Shown: piece after piece, positions 46,616 to 58,235 of the stretch
How positions within the stretch are numbered: the stretch's first letter is position 1
Layout of the letters: the number at the start of each line of letters is the position of its first letter
NCBI RefSeq assembly: GCF_007565055.1
Contig: NC_044557.1
Span: 76,208,595-76,272,594, forward strand
Length of the DNA: 64,000 nucleotides
Source: Rhinopithecus roxellana
Taxonomy: Eukaryota; Chordata; Mammalia; Primates; Cercopithecidae
Direction: 5' to 3'
The notes under the pieces: model-generated
Told to the model about the DNA's origin: nothing
The model's input: the letters and a program-made list of their open reading frames with translations, nothing else
The model's database searches: none
Program-made: the position numbers and the translations under genes

Positions 46616-47650
46616 CTTTGTGGTTTTATCTGCCTCTAGTCTTTGATGATGGTGATGTACTGATGGGGTTTTGGTATAGGTGTCCTTCCTGTTTGATAGT
46701 TTTCGTTCTGACAGTCAGGACCCTCAGCTATAGGTCTGTTGGAGATTGCTTGAGGTCCACTCCAGACCCCGTTTGCCTGGGTATCAGCAGCAGAGGTTGC
46801 AGAAGATGGAATATTGCTGAACAGCGAGTGTAGCTGTCTGATTCTTACTTTGGAAGCTTCCTCTCAGGCGTGTACTCCACCCTGTGAGGTGTGGGGTGTC
46901 AGACTGCCCCTAGTGGGGGATGTCTCCCAGTTAGGCTACTCAGGGGTCAGTGACCCACGTGAGCAGGCAGTCTCTCCATTCTCAGATCTCAGCCTCCATG
47001 TTGGGAGATCTACTGCTCTCTTCAAAGCTGTCAGACAGAGTCATTCGCGTCTGCTCAGGCCTCTGCTGCTTCCCCTGTTGTTTTTTTAGCTGTGCCCTGC
47101 CCCCAGAGGTGGAGTCTATACAGACAGGAGGTTTCCTTGAGCTGCTGTGAGCTCCACCCAGTTCGAGCTTCCCAGCGGCTTTGTTTACCTACTTAAGCCT
47201 CAGCAATGGCGGGCGCCCCTCCCCCAGCCTCGCTGCTGCCTTGCGGTTAGATCGCCGCAGACTGCTGTGTTAGCAATGAGGGAGGCTCCGTGGGCGTGGG
47301 ACCCTCCCGGCCAGGTGAGGGATATATTCTTCTGGTGTGCCCGTTTGCTTAAAGCGCAGTATTGGGGTGGGAGTTACCCGATTTTCCAGGTGTTGTGTGT
47401 CTCAGTTCCCCTGGCTAGGAAAAGGGATTCCCTTCCCCCTTGCGCTTCCCAGGTGAGGCAATGCCTTGCTCTGCTTCAGCTCTCGCTGGTCAGGCTGCAG
47501 CAGCTGACCAGCACCGATTGTCCAGCACTCCCTAGTGAGATGACCCCAGTACCTCAGTTGAAAATGCAGAAATCACCGGTCTTCTGTGTCGCTCACGCTG
47601 GGAGTTGGAGACTGGAGCTGTTCCTATTCGGCCATCTTGCTCCGCCCCTC
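46616..47650 (-). promoter_or_regulatory. L1 5'UTR / internal promoter with YY1 site
   Basis: About 1 kb of CpG-containing 5'UTR. The first 25 nt on the minus strand include AAGATGGCC (complement at 47630-47638), the YY1 site that sets the L1 start site. The region appears uninterrupted from the 5' end to the ORF1 start codon. Minus-strand L1 transcription and plus-strand antisense transcription out of the element are both possible; neither is shown here. Plus-strand open frames at 46528-47668 (up to 173 residues) are shadows in GC-rich DNA. Confidence 0.75.
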
Positions 47651-47663
47651 TATATTATTTTTA

Positions 47664-50600
47664 AATAATGCAAATCATATTTTAGATTTGACTTAATGAT
47701 TACACAGCAATCCTTAGTGAATCCTATCTTTTTCCTCTACTCTTAAATAATGCTCCTCTTTTTCCAGTCAAATGAATTTTTTTGGTATAATTTGGGGTAT
47801 ATGCACCTTATTAAAATTTTTATTGAATCAGGACTAAGTGTATATTAATTTTCTTCACAGGTTTATTTGTTTAGTTTATAACAAAATTTCCACCCATAGT
47901 GATCTTTTCACAATTGTAGCTTTTTTATTCTTTATTATTTTCAACTAAATCATCTTTGCATGAATACTATTATAATATACAATTTTTTTATTGTTAGTTG
48001 TAAATTATTATTAATTTGAGCTTCTGTTTATTGTCTTTATGTTTGGTTTGCTGGTTCCCTTTTTAGCTAGCAAATACGATTTCTCTAAGAATTTCAGAAA
48101 TAATTCAATTTGTAATCTCAAAGGTTTATAAAGGTTACTTTCATAGAGTATCTTCTTTAGGAGGATATTTAGGAGAAATATGTCAAGAGTCTGTACTATC
48201 AAGAATGATCATGCTTATTTGTGCAACTGGCTTCTCTTGTACCTTATTGGGGTACATTAATTTATGCATGTAACCATGTTTGCTTTTACACTGGCTGCTA
48301 AGAATTGTGGGACAATAGTTATGACCCACGTGGTTAATATACTTGACTTTTAAAGCTGTAGATTTGTAATATTTTTTGAAAAGTTGATAAAAATATGGAG
48401 ATGACTCTTTCTGTTTATCAACTTTTCAAATGACTTCTCAAATTACTGATCAGAGAAAGCTCAATTTTGACTCTGATGAACTCAGTTAAAAAACACTGAA
48501 AATAACTTTTTAATATTTGCTTAGTGCATAAATGCAAAAGTCAAAAGCAGCATACATTTGTTTTGGTTCATATATAAAACATCAGAATATTTAAAATTCT
48601 CTGCTTCTTAAGCTTTTAATTATAAAAACAGTTATAAATCTTGAAGACTTATATTAGAATAGATTCCAGAACGATGAGCTCAATCATTTATTTTTTATTA
48701 GTGGTTTTCAAATAACCCAGGGTTAAACTAAGAGAAAATTGATTAAAGAAATCTTGCATAATTAAGCAAGCCTTTTTAATTATTTTTCTTTGTCAGTCAT
48801 GTATCGCATATGCATTTTTACTTTTGAAATTATGGTCAAATCATGTTTGACTTGTTTGCATCGTCTCATTAGTGCCTAGCATAGTGTTTGGCTGTGGCTT
48901 GTGTTCAATCAATAATTAATTAAGAACAAATCTTATTACACACTTCTCAGACAGAAAATTATTTTAAATCTCCTTATATTACCAATATATTGGACCTTGG
49001 TTTGAGGGAAGAGGAGTGGTTGGCCAGATTGTTGCTGTTCTTGTTGTTATTTGACCAGTTAACTCCTGTCTCAATTCTGCCTTGGACCTTTTATTTACCC
49101 AGCTAAGATTAGAAATCATTAGAGGATCACTAAGCCAATAGTCGGGATTCATACTTTCAAAACATTATTTTTGGGCTTTCTACTAACAGCACATAGCCTG
49201 CTTTATCATATTTTTTTTTTTTCTGTTTGCATCAGTAGTTACATTTTGGTAATCATCTTTTTAGTGTTCTTAAAAACAATTTTTACTTCTATGTTCTGAA
49301 AGCACTTCAAACACTACAATTCTAAATAATTTGGGATCCACTTCAACACTGCGTTAGATGTGACGAAGTCTGGACAATCAATCAATCTGTCCTTCTTGTA
49401 TCTTCCAGTGACCCTATGTGTCTGCTTTTTTTTTCAAGATTAATTAATCTTTCAATTGATAATAAATGTATTTTTCTTCCTAAGACTTTTAACCTTAACA
49501 TCTCTGCTGATATATATTCACGATTATGTAAGGAGTCATACTGGAGGACATATTCATGGTACCACTGAAAACTGGATCTCTATGTTGTAAAATATCTAAA
49601 GCTTATTTCTTTTATCAGTATAATCAAACAATTTCATGTAGGTTATAAATTACTATTGCAGTGTTTACATTTTTATCTGGGAATTCAAAAGAGTTGCTCA
49701 GGCAGAAAGGGAAAACATAGGTTGTTATATTCAAAGGGTATGAAGAGTATGATTTTACTACATGATGATTCTATGATTGTTCTACTCTGAATTATCTTAT
49801 TTTCCTATTTTTCTAGTTGTATACTTTTTATGGCTTTTTACTCTTATTATAAAGCCATCATAGTAAATGTAAAAAGCAAACACTGTTCTGAAAGAATTTT
49901 GTGAATAACTCATTCCAGCTTTCATGCTTTTATTTTTTCTTTGTTGCAAATGTTATAAATAACACAATTTAGTTTTTTTTAAAGCTTCAAGAAATCAATA
50001 AATGTTTTTTAAAAGAAAAAATATCACTTCTAAAATTCTGGAATTGTTTGATCTTGGGATTCTAAAGTTTTATATAAAAGATATTTTAAAATACTTCTCA
50101 GCTAATTCTGCCAATAGACAATTTTACTTAGTGCTGGACAGTGATCACATACAAACATACACAGAGAATTTTATGCCTTAATGGCAGGTTCCCAATTCCC
50201 ACCATTGCCCCTGGCCCTGTACCTTCTTAAATACTCATTTATGTTAGCTGTTCTGCCATGTCTACATTTAAGCATAGACCTTTGTTCTAAATTAAAACAG
50301 AATATAAATATTTAAATTAGTATATACATGAGCAAGGATACTTTCAGTGAATCTTCAAGTGAACTTTAATGTAAAGGTGGCCTAATACTCCTGATGAGTT
50401 ATTTTTTCTAAATTTATTATTATAAATACAGAAGTATATTGAATACATGTCTTTCTTAGCCCTCTCCCTGCCAAAAGGAAAACAAAAATAAATAAACAAA
50501 TCCATAAACAAACCATTTTGGAGTCCCAATTTCCTCACTCAATTTTTTCTACTATTTAAGAGAAGTGATTTACTTTTTAAAATGTTGTGTCAAGGAAATA

Positions 50601-50767
50601 AACTAAAAATTTAATCAAAACAAACAACAAAATTCCAACAGCAGAACCCACAAAAAATTCTACAATTACTAAACCTGAAAAATTAGGAGGAATGGTAAAT
50701 ACTATTTTTTAAATCTGCCAACAAAATAGAAAATTTGTGATAGGCATATACAGAGAATATGTAATTT
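47664..50767. other. AT-rich unannotated DNA
   Basis: No exon or clear transposon in about 3 kb. A short L2-like end (GTGCCTAGCATAGTGTTTGG, 48873) is too small to be firm. T run at about 49211. Confidence 0.45.
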
Positions 50768-50800
50768 AAAAACAAACAAACAAACAAACAAAAAACAAAA
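50768..50800. repeat. (AAAC)n tract
   Basis: AAACAAAC units lie immediately 5' of a sense Alu. They could be a remnant A-tail of an earlier retrocopy used as the Alu's target. Confidence 0.85.
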
Positions 50801-50802
50801 CA

Positions 50803-51113
50803 GTCAGGGCGTGGTGGCTCACATCTGTAATCCTAGAACTTTGGGAGGCCGAGGAGGGTGGATTGCCTGAGCTCAGAAGTTCGAGACCAGCCTGGGCAAC
50901 ACAGTGAAACCCCATCTCTACTAAAATACAAAAAAATTAGTCAGACGTAGTGGCATGCACCTGTAATCCCAACTACTCGGGAGGCTGAGGCAGAAGAAAC
51001 GCTTGAACCCAGGAGGCAGAGGTTGCAGTGAGCCAAGATCATGTCACTGCACTCCAGCATGGGTGACAGAGTGAGATTTTGTCTCAAAAACAACAACAAC
51101 AACAACAACAACA
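50803..51113 (+). mobile_element. AluS/J-type SINE with (CAA)n tail
   Basis: Sense Alu GTCAGGGCGTGGTGGCTCAC to GAGATTTTGTCTC, then (AAC)n. GTTCGAGACCAGCCTGGGCA suggests an S/J intermediate age. Confidence 0.92.
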
Positions 51114-51849
51114 AACTTCCCTCTTTTGCCGAGTATGGTAATATAGAAATTCATGGGGAAAATGTCTTTTATTGTAAAAATTAAGTGTTCAGTGACATAA
51201 CCAAGTATTATACAACACAACTACGTAGGATTCTAAACTCAACTACAAATTTCTCTTTTCACATCAAAAAAATATCTCCAGATGGCAGTAGTACAGAAGA
51301 TTTCCATATGGGTATTGTGCATTATTTAAATCTGATTTTTATTCTGCTCACTGGAGCTGTGGATGGTGGTATAATTAAATTTTGACAGGGATCTCCAGCT
51401 ACCTGTTAGCCTCAATCCAAACCTGAAAACTCGTACCACACAGTGGACTCTAATTTCTATAATCTCAATTTCATTCATTTCTAGGTGCATAACCTCTTTG
51501 AACATCCTTTTTAAAATATATCTATGCTGTTTGTATAAATGTAGCCAAGACAAATTAAGGCAATTTCATATTATGAAGATTATAATACTAGACTCAGACC
51601 AAAGACAAAATTGTAAGGATTTTGATGGCAGGTTCATGTTTTATACCTATTGGTAATCCCCTACACACATAATTTTTGATCAATTAATTTATTTGAGGAA
51701 AAGTCATAGAGTGATTCTCAAAAAAGAAATTGAATGAATCATGCTTTTCTTTTTATATATTTTTGTGATTCCATGAAGAATCACATTCATGAGATGGTAT
51801 GTATTTGTTAGAGATGACTTCTTTTTCTATAAGTCATTAATTATGTCAC
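51114..51849. other. Unannotated DNA
   Basis: No feature supported. Short open frames at 51185-51553 have no hallmark of coding sequence. Confidence 0.45.
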
Positions 51850-52540
51850 AACCAAGCTAGCTGCCCAGGTGAAAAATGGGATACAATTTTGGTCTCTTTC
51901 TTCCAATTTCAAACAAGTCAAATCTCCATTACAAAGTTATTCACAAATCTAATCCATGTACTCCATCCTCACTGTCATTATATGTGCCTGGGACCTATTT
52001 CTTCCTGGAATTGTTGAGCCATGCTTTTTATTTTTTTCCCCCATCTATGCTCTACATTGCCATGAAAGTGATCATGTGAAAACACATGTGATTATGTAAC
52101 TATCTGCTGAAAAACCATTGAGGGCTATCTACTTGTTTCATACAGTATGTAGTCTAAGGCTCTTAGAATGGTATAAAAGGCCCTGGGCTATTTTGGCATT
52201 ACTTACTTCTCAGTCTTATTACCTGCCAGATGTCTTATGTCCAAACTATTCTGTCTGCCTGAAATGCCCTTCTTTAATTTCTTTATCTGACATGCTTCTC
52301 TCTGTCCTTCAAAACTCCACTCCAGGTCACCTCTTTAGAAATCTCTCCTTGACAGTCTTACTCTGAAATATGTGTGTCTCTCCTTTATTCCAATTATATC
52401 TTTTGCTATCTTTCCAGGAAGAACCGACTTAAAATTATCTATTAAACTCTCAAGCACTATTAAAGGAAGATCCTTATGTATTTATTTGTCCTGTTAACCT
52501 GCATAATGCCTGCATTGTAGGAGGTGATTAAAAGTAAGTA
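51850..52540 (+). mobile_element. LINE2 3' region
   Basis: AAAACCATTGAGGGCTATCT, GGTATAAAAGGCCCTGGGCT, TTCTGTCTGCCTGAAATGCC, CAAAACTCCACTCCAGGTCA and TTTAGAAATCTCTCCTTGAC follow the L2 consensus order. The 82-residue plus frame at 52118-52366 lies in it. Confidence 0.7.
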
Positions 52541-53169
52541 AATGAATTTATTTGCTATTCATGGTATGTGTGATAGTTAATTTGGGTTTCAACATGACTG
52601 TGTTAAAATATATAAATATAGCTGGTAAAGCATTATTTCTGGGTGTATCCGTGAGGGAGTTTCTGAAAGATATTGGGCTTTGAATCAGTGCATTGAATAA
52701 GAAAGATCCACCTTCAGTGTGGGCAGAGACCACCCAATTAGCTGAAGATTGGGTAGAACTAAAGTGCAGAGGAAAGGTACATTGCATTCTCTTTTCTGGA
52801 ACAGGAACACACTACCCTTGGACATCAAAAATCTAGGTTCTTTAGTCTTTGGGCTCTGAGACTTGCACCAAGATCTCCCCCATCTCCAAATCTCCACTAC
52901 CACCCAGGTTCTCAGGCCTTTGGCATTGGACTGAGAGTTGTACCATTGGGTCTCCCCCTTTGAAGGTTCTTAAACCTTCTGACTTGGACTGAGTCATGCT
53001 ACTGGCTTCCCTGGATCTCTAGCTTCCCAAAGACCCACTGTGAGATTTCTTAGCCTCTATAATCACATAAGTGAATTCCTCTAACAAGTCCTCTAATAAA
53101 TCCCTTTTCATGTCTCTTTCTTTCTCTCTCTCTCTCCCCCCCACACACACAAATATATATATATTTTTT

Positions 53170-53410
53170 GTGATTCACGCGCCTCGGCCTCCCAAAGTGC
53201 TGGGATTACAGGTGTGCCTCCTCCCATTTTTAAACGGCCCAAACCCTCACATTATTCCTAATTAATTCCAATACATAACGAATTTTAACAAGTTGCATAG
53301 AAATAATATTTTAAAACCTGTAGTGATGTAAGCTCTAACTAGATACAGAAAAAGTGTTAAATATTTTATTAGTAATGTTTATATTTGCTCATGGGATTTA
53401 GTTCTTCCTA
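53170..53410 (+). repeat. 241-bp duplicated block, recipient copy
   Basis: Identical, by direct reading, to 55425-55665 at a constant offset of 2255 bp. It begins in mid-Alu (GTGATTCACGCGCCTCGGCC) and continues into the unique DNA left of an MST LTR. It lies in a TA/TG microsatellite of the MLT2-like LTR, with no A tail and no evident target-site duplication. Confidence 0.93.
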
Positions 53411-53428
53411 ATAAAATATATATATATT

Positions 53429-53467
<39 letters not shown>

Positions 53468-53521
53468 TTGTGTATATATATGTGTGTAAAATATATTTTA
53501 CGTGTAAAATATATATGTGTG

Positions 53522-53561
<40 letters not shown>

Positions 53562-53562
53562 A
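53411..53562. repeat. Compound (TA)n/(TG)n microsatellite
   Basis: AT, GT and AT blocks in succession, including about 12 TG units at 53430-53452 and a long TA run at 53526-53552. Probably hypervariable. A spurious 91-residue minus frame crosses it. Confidence 0.95.
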
Positions 53563-53959
53563 GATATATATTTCCTGTTGGTTTTGTCACTGGAGAATCC
53601 TAATACAGTGCATAATGCCTTAGTGTCACAGACATAATTAGGAAAGGGAGACAATTACATAATCAAATATAAACCAATATGATTTTTGTAACATAAGTTT
53701 TTCTCCTTATTTTTGAATAAAAAATTGAATCTTAGTACGCAGCATAACATAATACAACTGTGAATCTCAATTTCCTGAGTACAAAACTGCCCTGAATTTC
53801 CAGTAGTTCTTCTGTAAAGGTAATTTTTTTAAAAAGTATTTATTGTATAGGCTTATCTAAAGTATTAAATACATAATATACATGAAGATGACTATCTAGC
53901 ATATAGCATATAATACAGCTATATTGTCTGTGTTCAAAAACCTGGACAAGTGAGTGTGA

Positions 53960-54140
53960 TTCTCCATGTTTGAATTTCAGCTGAGCTTGATTAATCTCTA
54001 ATTTTGTAACCTTTGGGAGGTTTTAAACTCAGTATTCAAATTAGAAAATAATAAGGTTATTATGAATATTAAATAAAATTTTCTATTTGAAGTGTCTGGC
54101 ACATTGCAAGCATTCAATGAACATTAACTAGTGTTAATAT
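53960..54140 (+). mobile_element. MIR SINE
   Basis: Sense MIR: GATTCTCCATGTTTGAATTT, TAATTTTGTAACCTTTGGGA, AATAAGGTTATTATGAATAT and GTCTGGCACATTGCAAGCAT. Confidence 0.6.
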
Positions 54141-55176
54141 TATTAGAGTAGGTACTTAATAAGTGATTATTTCCTGAGTTTTTCTTCCCACTCATGCCTC
54201 AGTATGACTATGAAAAGTATTTAGGTAGGTGTTCTGACAGCAGCTACTATGGGAGATCATTAAGAATTTTAGTGTTAGGAATTTTAGCATAGAAAAACAA
54301 TTAGAACAACATTTTCAGATATTAAAGAGTGATAAAAATTGTTCATGTTTCAAGTAATTTTTTTTCTTCTCATTGGTTATTATATTCTGAAAAGCATAGT
54401 TTTGATAACTAATGTTTTCAAAGATTGGACAGGAGCATTCAGTTGAAATTGAGGACACCCTGGGATATATTTATGAGCACTAGTGTCCTTCAGGTATTGA
54501 TAATGATGTCTCATGGCTTCAAACCTCCTGTCACTGTGATCTTAATCCTTCACAAATCTCCTCTATTAATAATAAGGAAAATTGTATTTTTCATCTCAAG
54601 ATGCAGTAATTGCTGAAGTCATCTGTTCCCTTTCTATTTTCTAATTGTGTGACTATCTTAGCCAAGTTTTAATATACATTACTTTTTATTTTGAAGGATA
54701 AAGAATGGGTTTTTATTGTGAGATATCAACAGTGACACACCAACATTAAAGCATGGAAACTGAAAATGCCTGCAAATAAACCGTTGCTGTCACAGCACCA
54801 TTGTACTTGTTTTAACTTATTTTCTGTGTTAACCTAAGATTGAATAACCAGTTGAGACTTTCTACTGATTCTAAAATAGTTACAATTTCAGGACAATTTT
54901 AATGAAGTATTTTTTAAAAAAAATCTTTAAGATTATCTGCTTTTATTTCTGGAAGATGCAAGCATATAACCAGTTGTGCCTTATTTGAGTAGTAGATGAA
55001 ACTTGGTAAGTTTATTTCAATCACGAGTAAATTAACAAAGTAGTAGTAACTATTTATAAAGAAGTAAATATTTTATTTGAAATACTGGCAAAAAATTTCA
55101 AAATTCTAAAATCTTTACCTTACCACTAACAAACTTCTGAATACATCCTTCTCTGGCTTTTGCACTATGCACTATG
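54141..55176. other. Unannotated DNA
   Basis: No gene or recognisable repeat. Confidence 0.45.
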
Positions 55177-55184
55177 CTCCTCCC

Positions 55185-55472
55185 CTTTTTTTTTTTTTTT
55201 TTTTTTTGGCGGAGTCTCGCGCTGTCACCCAGACTGGAGTGTAGTGGCAGGATCTCTGCTCACTGCAAGCTCCGCCTCCTGGGTTCATGCCATTCTCCTG
55301 CCTCAGCCTCTGCAGTAGCTGGGACTACAAGCGCCCGCCACTTCGCCTGGCTAATTTTTTTTGTAGTTTTAGTAGAGGTGCGGTTTCACCATGTTAGCCA
55401 GGATGGTCTTGATCTCCTGACCTCGTGATTCACGCGCCTCGGCCTCCCAAAGTGCTGGGATTACAGGTGTGC
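55185..55472 (-). mobile_element. AluY, slightly 5'-truncated
   Basis: Antisense Alu with a T tail (about 55186-55207), GGCGGAGTCTCGCGCTGTCA to GGGATTACAGGTGTG, missing about the first 15 bp of the element. CTCCTCCC occurs on each side (55177-55184, 55473-55480) as part of the target-site duplication. Its 5' end portion (55425-55472) is included in the block copied to 53170. Confidence 0.92.
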
Positions 55473-55665
55473 CTCCTCCCATTTTTAAACGGCCCAAACC
55501 CTCACATTATTCCTAATTAATTCCAATACATAACGAATTTTAACAAGTTGCATAGAAATAATATTTTAAAACCTGTAGTGATGTAAGCTCTAACTAGATA
55601 CAGAAAAAGTGTTAAATATTTTATTAGTAATGTTTATATTTGCTCATGGGATTTAGTTCTTCCTA
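55425..55665 (+). repeat. 241-bp duplicated block, likely source copy
   Basis: Continuous with the full Alu on its left and with unrelated unique DNA on its right, so this is the probable parent of 53170-53410. Confidence 0.92.
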
Positions 55666-55730
55666 GTGCTCTTAGTTCTTTGTTTTGTGGTATAAACACA
55701 ACCTCTTTCTCTGTTTTTTATATTGCATTC

Positions 55731-56083
55731 TGTTATGGTTTGGCTGTGTCACCACCCAAATCTCATCTTGAATTGTACTCCCATAATTCCCACGTGTTGT
55801 GGGAGGTGCCTGGTGGGAGATAGTTTGAATCATGGGGGCAATTTCCCATATACTGTTCTCATGGTAGTGAATAAGTCTCATGAGATCTGATGGTTTTATC
55901 AGGGGGTTCTGCTTTTGCATCTTCCTTATTTTCTCTTGCTGCTGCCATGTTAGAAGTACCTTTTGCCTCCTGCCATGATTCTGAGGCCTCCCCAGACATG
56001 TGGAACTGTAAGTCCAATTAAACCTCTTTTTCTTCTCAGTCTCGGCTGTGTCTTTATCAGTAGCATGAAAATGGACTCATACA
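55731..56083 (+). mobile_element. Solo MaLR LTR (MST-type)
   Basis: TGTTATGGTTTGGCTGTGTC to GGACTCATACA with CAAATCTCATCTTGAATTGT, GTGGGAGGTGCCTGGTGGGA and CCAATTAAACCTCTTTTTCT. A 5-bp target-site duplication CATTC is at 55726-55730 and 56084-56088. The 82-residue minus frame overlaps it and is not a gene. Confidence 0.92.
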
Positions 56084-56088
56084 CATTC

Positions 56089-57656
56089 CAACTTTAAACT
56101 AATGGTATGGTTTTAGCTTTATTTATCTACTCCTAACTCTCCTATGATCTAGTACCAAAATCTGTCAGTTAGTCTCCTTAGTGACTCTAAGCTGCACAAA
56201 GGAAAGGGCATATCTGTTCTTTATATGGTTCAGAATGTTTCTGTTATAGGGCTGCACCCTTCACTCCAAAAATGATATAACTTGGATTTAGAACCAGTTA
56301 AATCTTTTCTCTTTCAAACAATTTTAAAATGCAATCTATCAACCTTGGATTACGTATTTGCAACAAAAATGTACCATTTCAAATATGCACTGTAGAAAGA
56401 TGCTTAGCCTATCATTCAGTGTTCTGACCTTAACCCACGTTTTAATTCTGTTTCACACAGTAACTCTTTTTTAGAATATAAGGAAACAAGGGTGTTTTTT
56501 GTTTTTGTTTTTGTTTTAATTCTCTAAGAATTTTCTCATTTGCAATTTATATGTCTTTGTCCTTTCTCTGAGCAGGCTTCCTACTTTATTTCTTTAATTG
56601 AAATCTGATAGATCTATCCTGTCTTCTGTCAAATCCTATCTTTTTTGTTAAGTCTTGCTCATTTTCCCTGCCACCTAAGGTCTCTATGTGAAGCCCCATA
56701 GCAGTCAGTACCTATCTTATAGAACATAGAATAAAATCTCATTGAAGGCAAAGATCTCATTTAATTATCCAGTGCTAGCTTATTATATAACAAGCTGGAA
56801 AAGTGCTTGTTAAAATGAAATAAAAAGCTGTTAAAGTCAATGCTCGATTTCAGTTATGGGCTATTTTACTATCATTTGCAAGCTATTAGTTCTCTATTTC
56901 ATATTTATAGTCAATCACATGCTAATAGAAGAGAGACAAATATTAAAAATAGGGTAATTACTCTACACATACATAATAAATATTTTATGTTCTTGGAAAA
57001 GGACAGTGAAATATATGGGACCTTTTTTTTTATTTTAAGATTACTATGCCTTGGATAATCAACTGCCACAGGTGTTTCCTTTTCCTATGTGGATTATTTA
57101 AATTAAATACATTAAAAATAGTAATTTTCCTTATGCTATGTTATTTATTTAGAGTTAAATAAGTATAAAAAACAGTTATAATAATAGAATTACACTTAGT
57201 AGATTTCCCTAATCTGAGTTGCAAATGTCACAACAATTAACAAAATTGTAAAATTTAGTGATTTTTCATGTAAAATGCAACTAATCATCTTCTAACCAGG
57301 TTGTTCATGATTATAGATGTGCCAGTCACAAAGGTGCTCTGCTCAGATATCTCATCAAGAAAACACTTGTCAATTAGCTTCAAGGAGTATAGTTAACTGA
57401 TAACCTCCAGCTATTAATGACATCGGGGGCAACCAAATAAGGCCCTGCTTTGCCTCCTGCCTGATTGCTTTCAACAAGTCCAAGAAAACTAGCATTCCCA
57501 AATCTCTATAAAGGTACAGCACATAGCCATACTTGCAATTTCTTAGCTGAGGCCATGCTCTTCCCTGACAACCCGAAGTAATAATTGAGTACATCAGGAG
57601 TACTGGGACCTGAATATTGCTGTCTACCACACAGCTTTTTTGCCACTTAGTCTTTG
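56089..57656. other. Unannotated DNA
   Basis: A possible short L2-like end at about 56740-56780 (AGGCAAAGATCTCATTTAAT) is too weak to call. No exon was found. The 143-residue minus frame 57370-57801 runs into the MER30-like element and has no coding hallmark. Confidence 0.4.
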
Positions 57657-57664
57657 CCTTAATG

Positions 57665-57894
57665 TAAGCTTGTCCAACCCGGGGTGCACAGGCCACATGT
57701 GGCCCAGGGTGGCTTTGAATGCGGCCCAACGCAAATTCATAAACTTTCTTAAAACATTGTAAGAATATTTTTGCAACATTTTTTAGCTTCTCAGTTATCA
57801 TTACTGTTAGTGTATTTTATGTGTGACTGAAGACAACTTTTCTTCCAGTATGGCCCAGGGAAGCCAAAAGATTGGATACCCCTGCCTTAAAGCT
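57665..57894 (-). mobile_element. MER30-like hAT element
   Basis: 230 bp, from TAAGCTTGTCCAACCC to GATTGGATACCCCTG, with GGCTTTGAATGCGGCCCAAC and TATGGCCCAGGGAAGCCAAA inside. Flanked by CCTTAATG (57657-57664) and CCTTAAAG (57895-57902), an 8-bp duplication with one change as hAT transposases make. Length equals MER30 as I remember it. Confidence 0.8.
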
Positions 57895-58235
57895 TTCCAC
57901 TGGGTTGGCCAAGACACATTTGCATCACAATCTTATCCTACCAAATCCTGCTTAATCCTTCCTTCATTTTTATAGGCATAACCCTACAATAGACCTCTTG
58001 CATTCAAAATTTTGTATCTGCATCTCCTTTTTTGGAGACTTTAACAAAATATTGTCACAAGTGGGGTTTGGGAGTATATTACTCTTTGCTTTACTGACAA
58101 CAAGAACATCACAGGGTTTTGTGAGACATTGATAATCCTTAACACAATGTGGTGAGTCAGTTGCTATAATTCTCACTGATAGTGACTTAGTGACTTGAGG
58201 AATGCTTCAGTGGAGGTTAATAACCTTGTCCTTGT
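57895..58235. other. Unannotated DNA
   Basis: Nothing recognised between the MER30-like element and the L1. Confidence 0.4.

Larger units (their letters stand above)
41452..47650 (-). mobile_element. Full-length young L1 (L1PA-derived, Old World monkey lineage)
   Basis: A complete 6.2-kb L1 transcribed right to left. The 5' end is at 47650 (complement of CCATCTTGCTCCGCCCCTC), then 5'UTR, ORF1, a short spacer, ORF2, a 3'UTR with G-rich tract, AATAAA-type end and an A/T-rich tail near 41452-41505. A perfect 13-bp target-site duplication TATATTATTTTTA is at 41439-41451 and 47651-47663. Full length, a good target-site duplication and low divergence indicate insertion within the primate era. Both ORFs are broken (see separate entries), so it cannot move on its own. 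Confidence 0.97.
52569..53612 (+). mobile_element. ERVL-type LTR (MLT2-like), with a 241-bp foreign insert
   Basis: Starts TGTGATAGTTAATTTGGGTT and ends GAGAATCCTAATACAG. Characteristic blocks include ATTATTTCTGGGTGTATCCG, GAGACCACCCAATTAGCTGA and CTCTAATAAATCCCTTTTCA. Its 3' part carries a CT/CA/TA microsatellite that is interrupted at 53170-53410 by a block copied from 55425-55665. The name is provisional. The LTR has no internal viral sequence beside it. Confidence 0.7.

Noticed and set aside
47147..47668. 173-residue plus-strand frame
   Set aside because: Antisense reading of the L1 5'UTR. GC-rich DNA has fewer stops; it is not a known ORF0-like product with a supported start.
57370..57801. 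143-residue minus-strand open frame
   Set aside because: It crosses into the MER30-like element and its target site, so the frame cannot predate that insertion. No motif or splice context.
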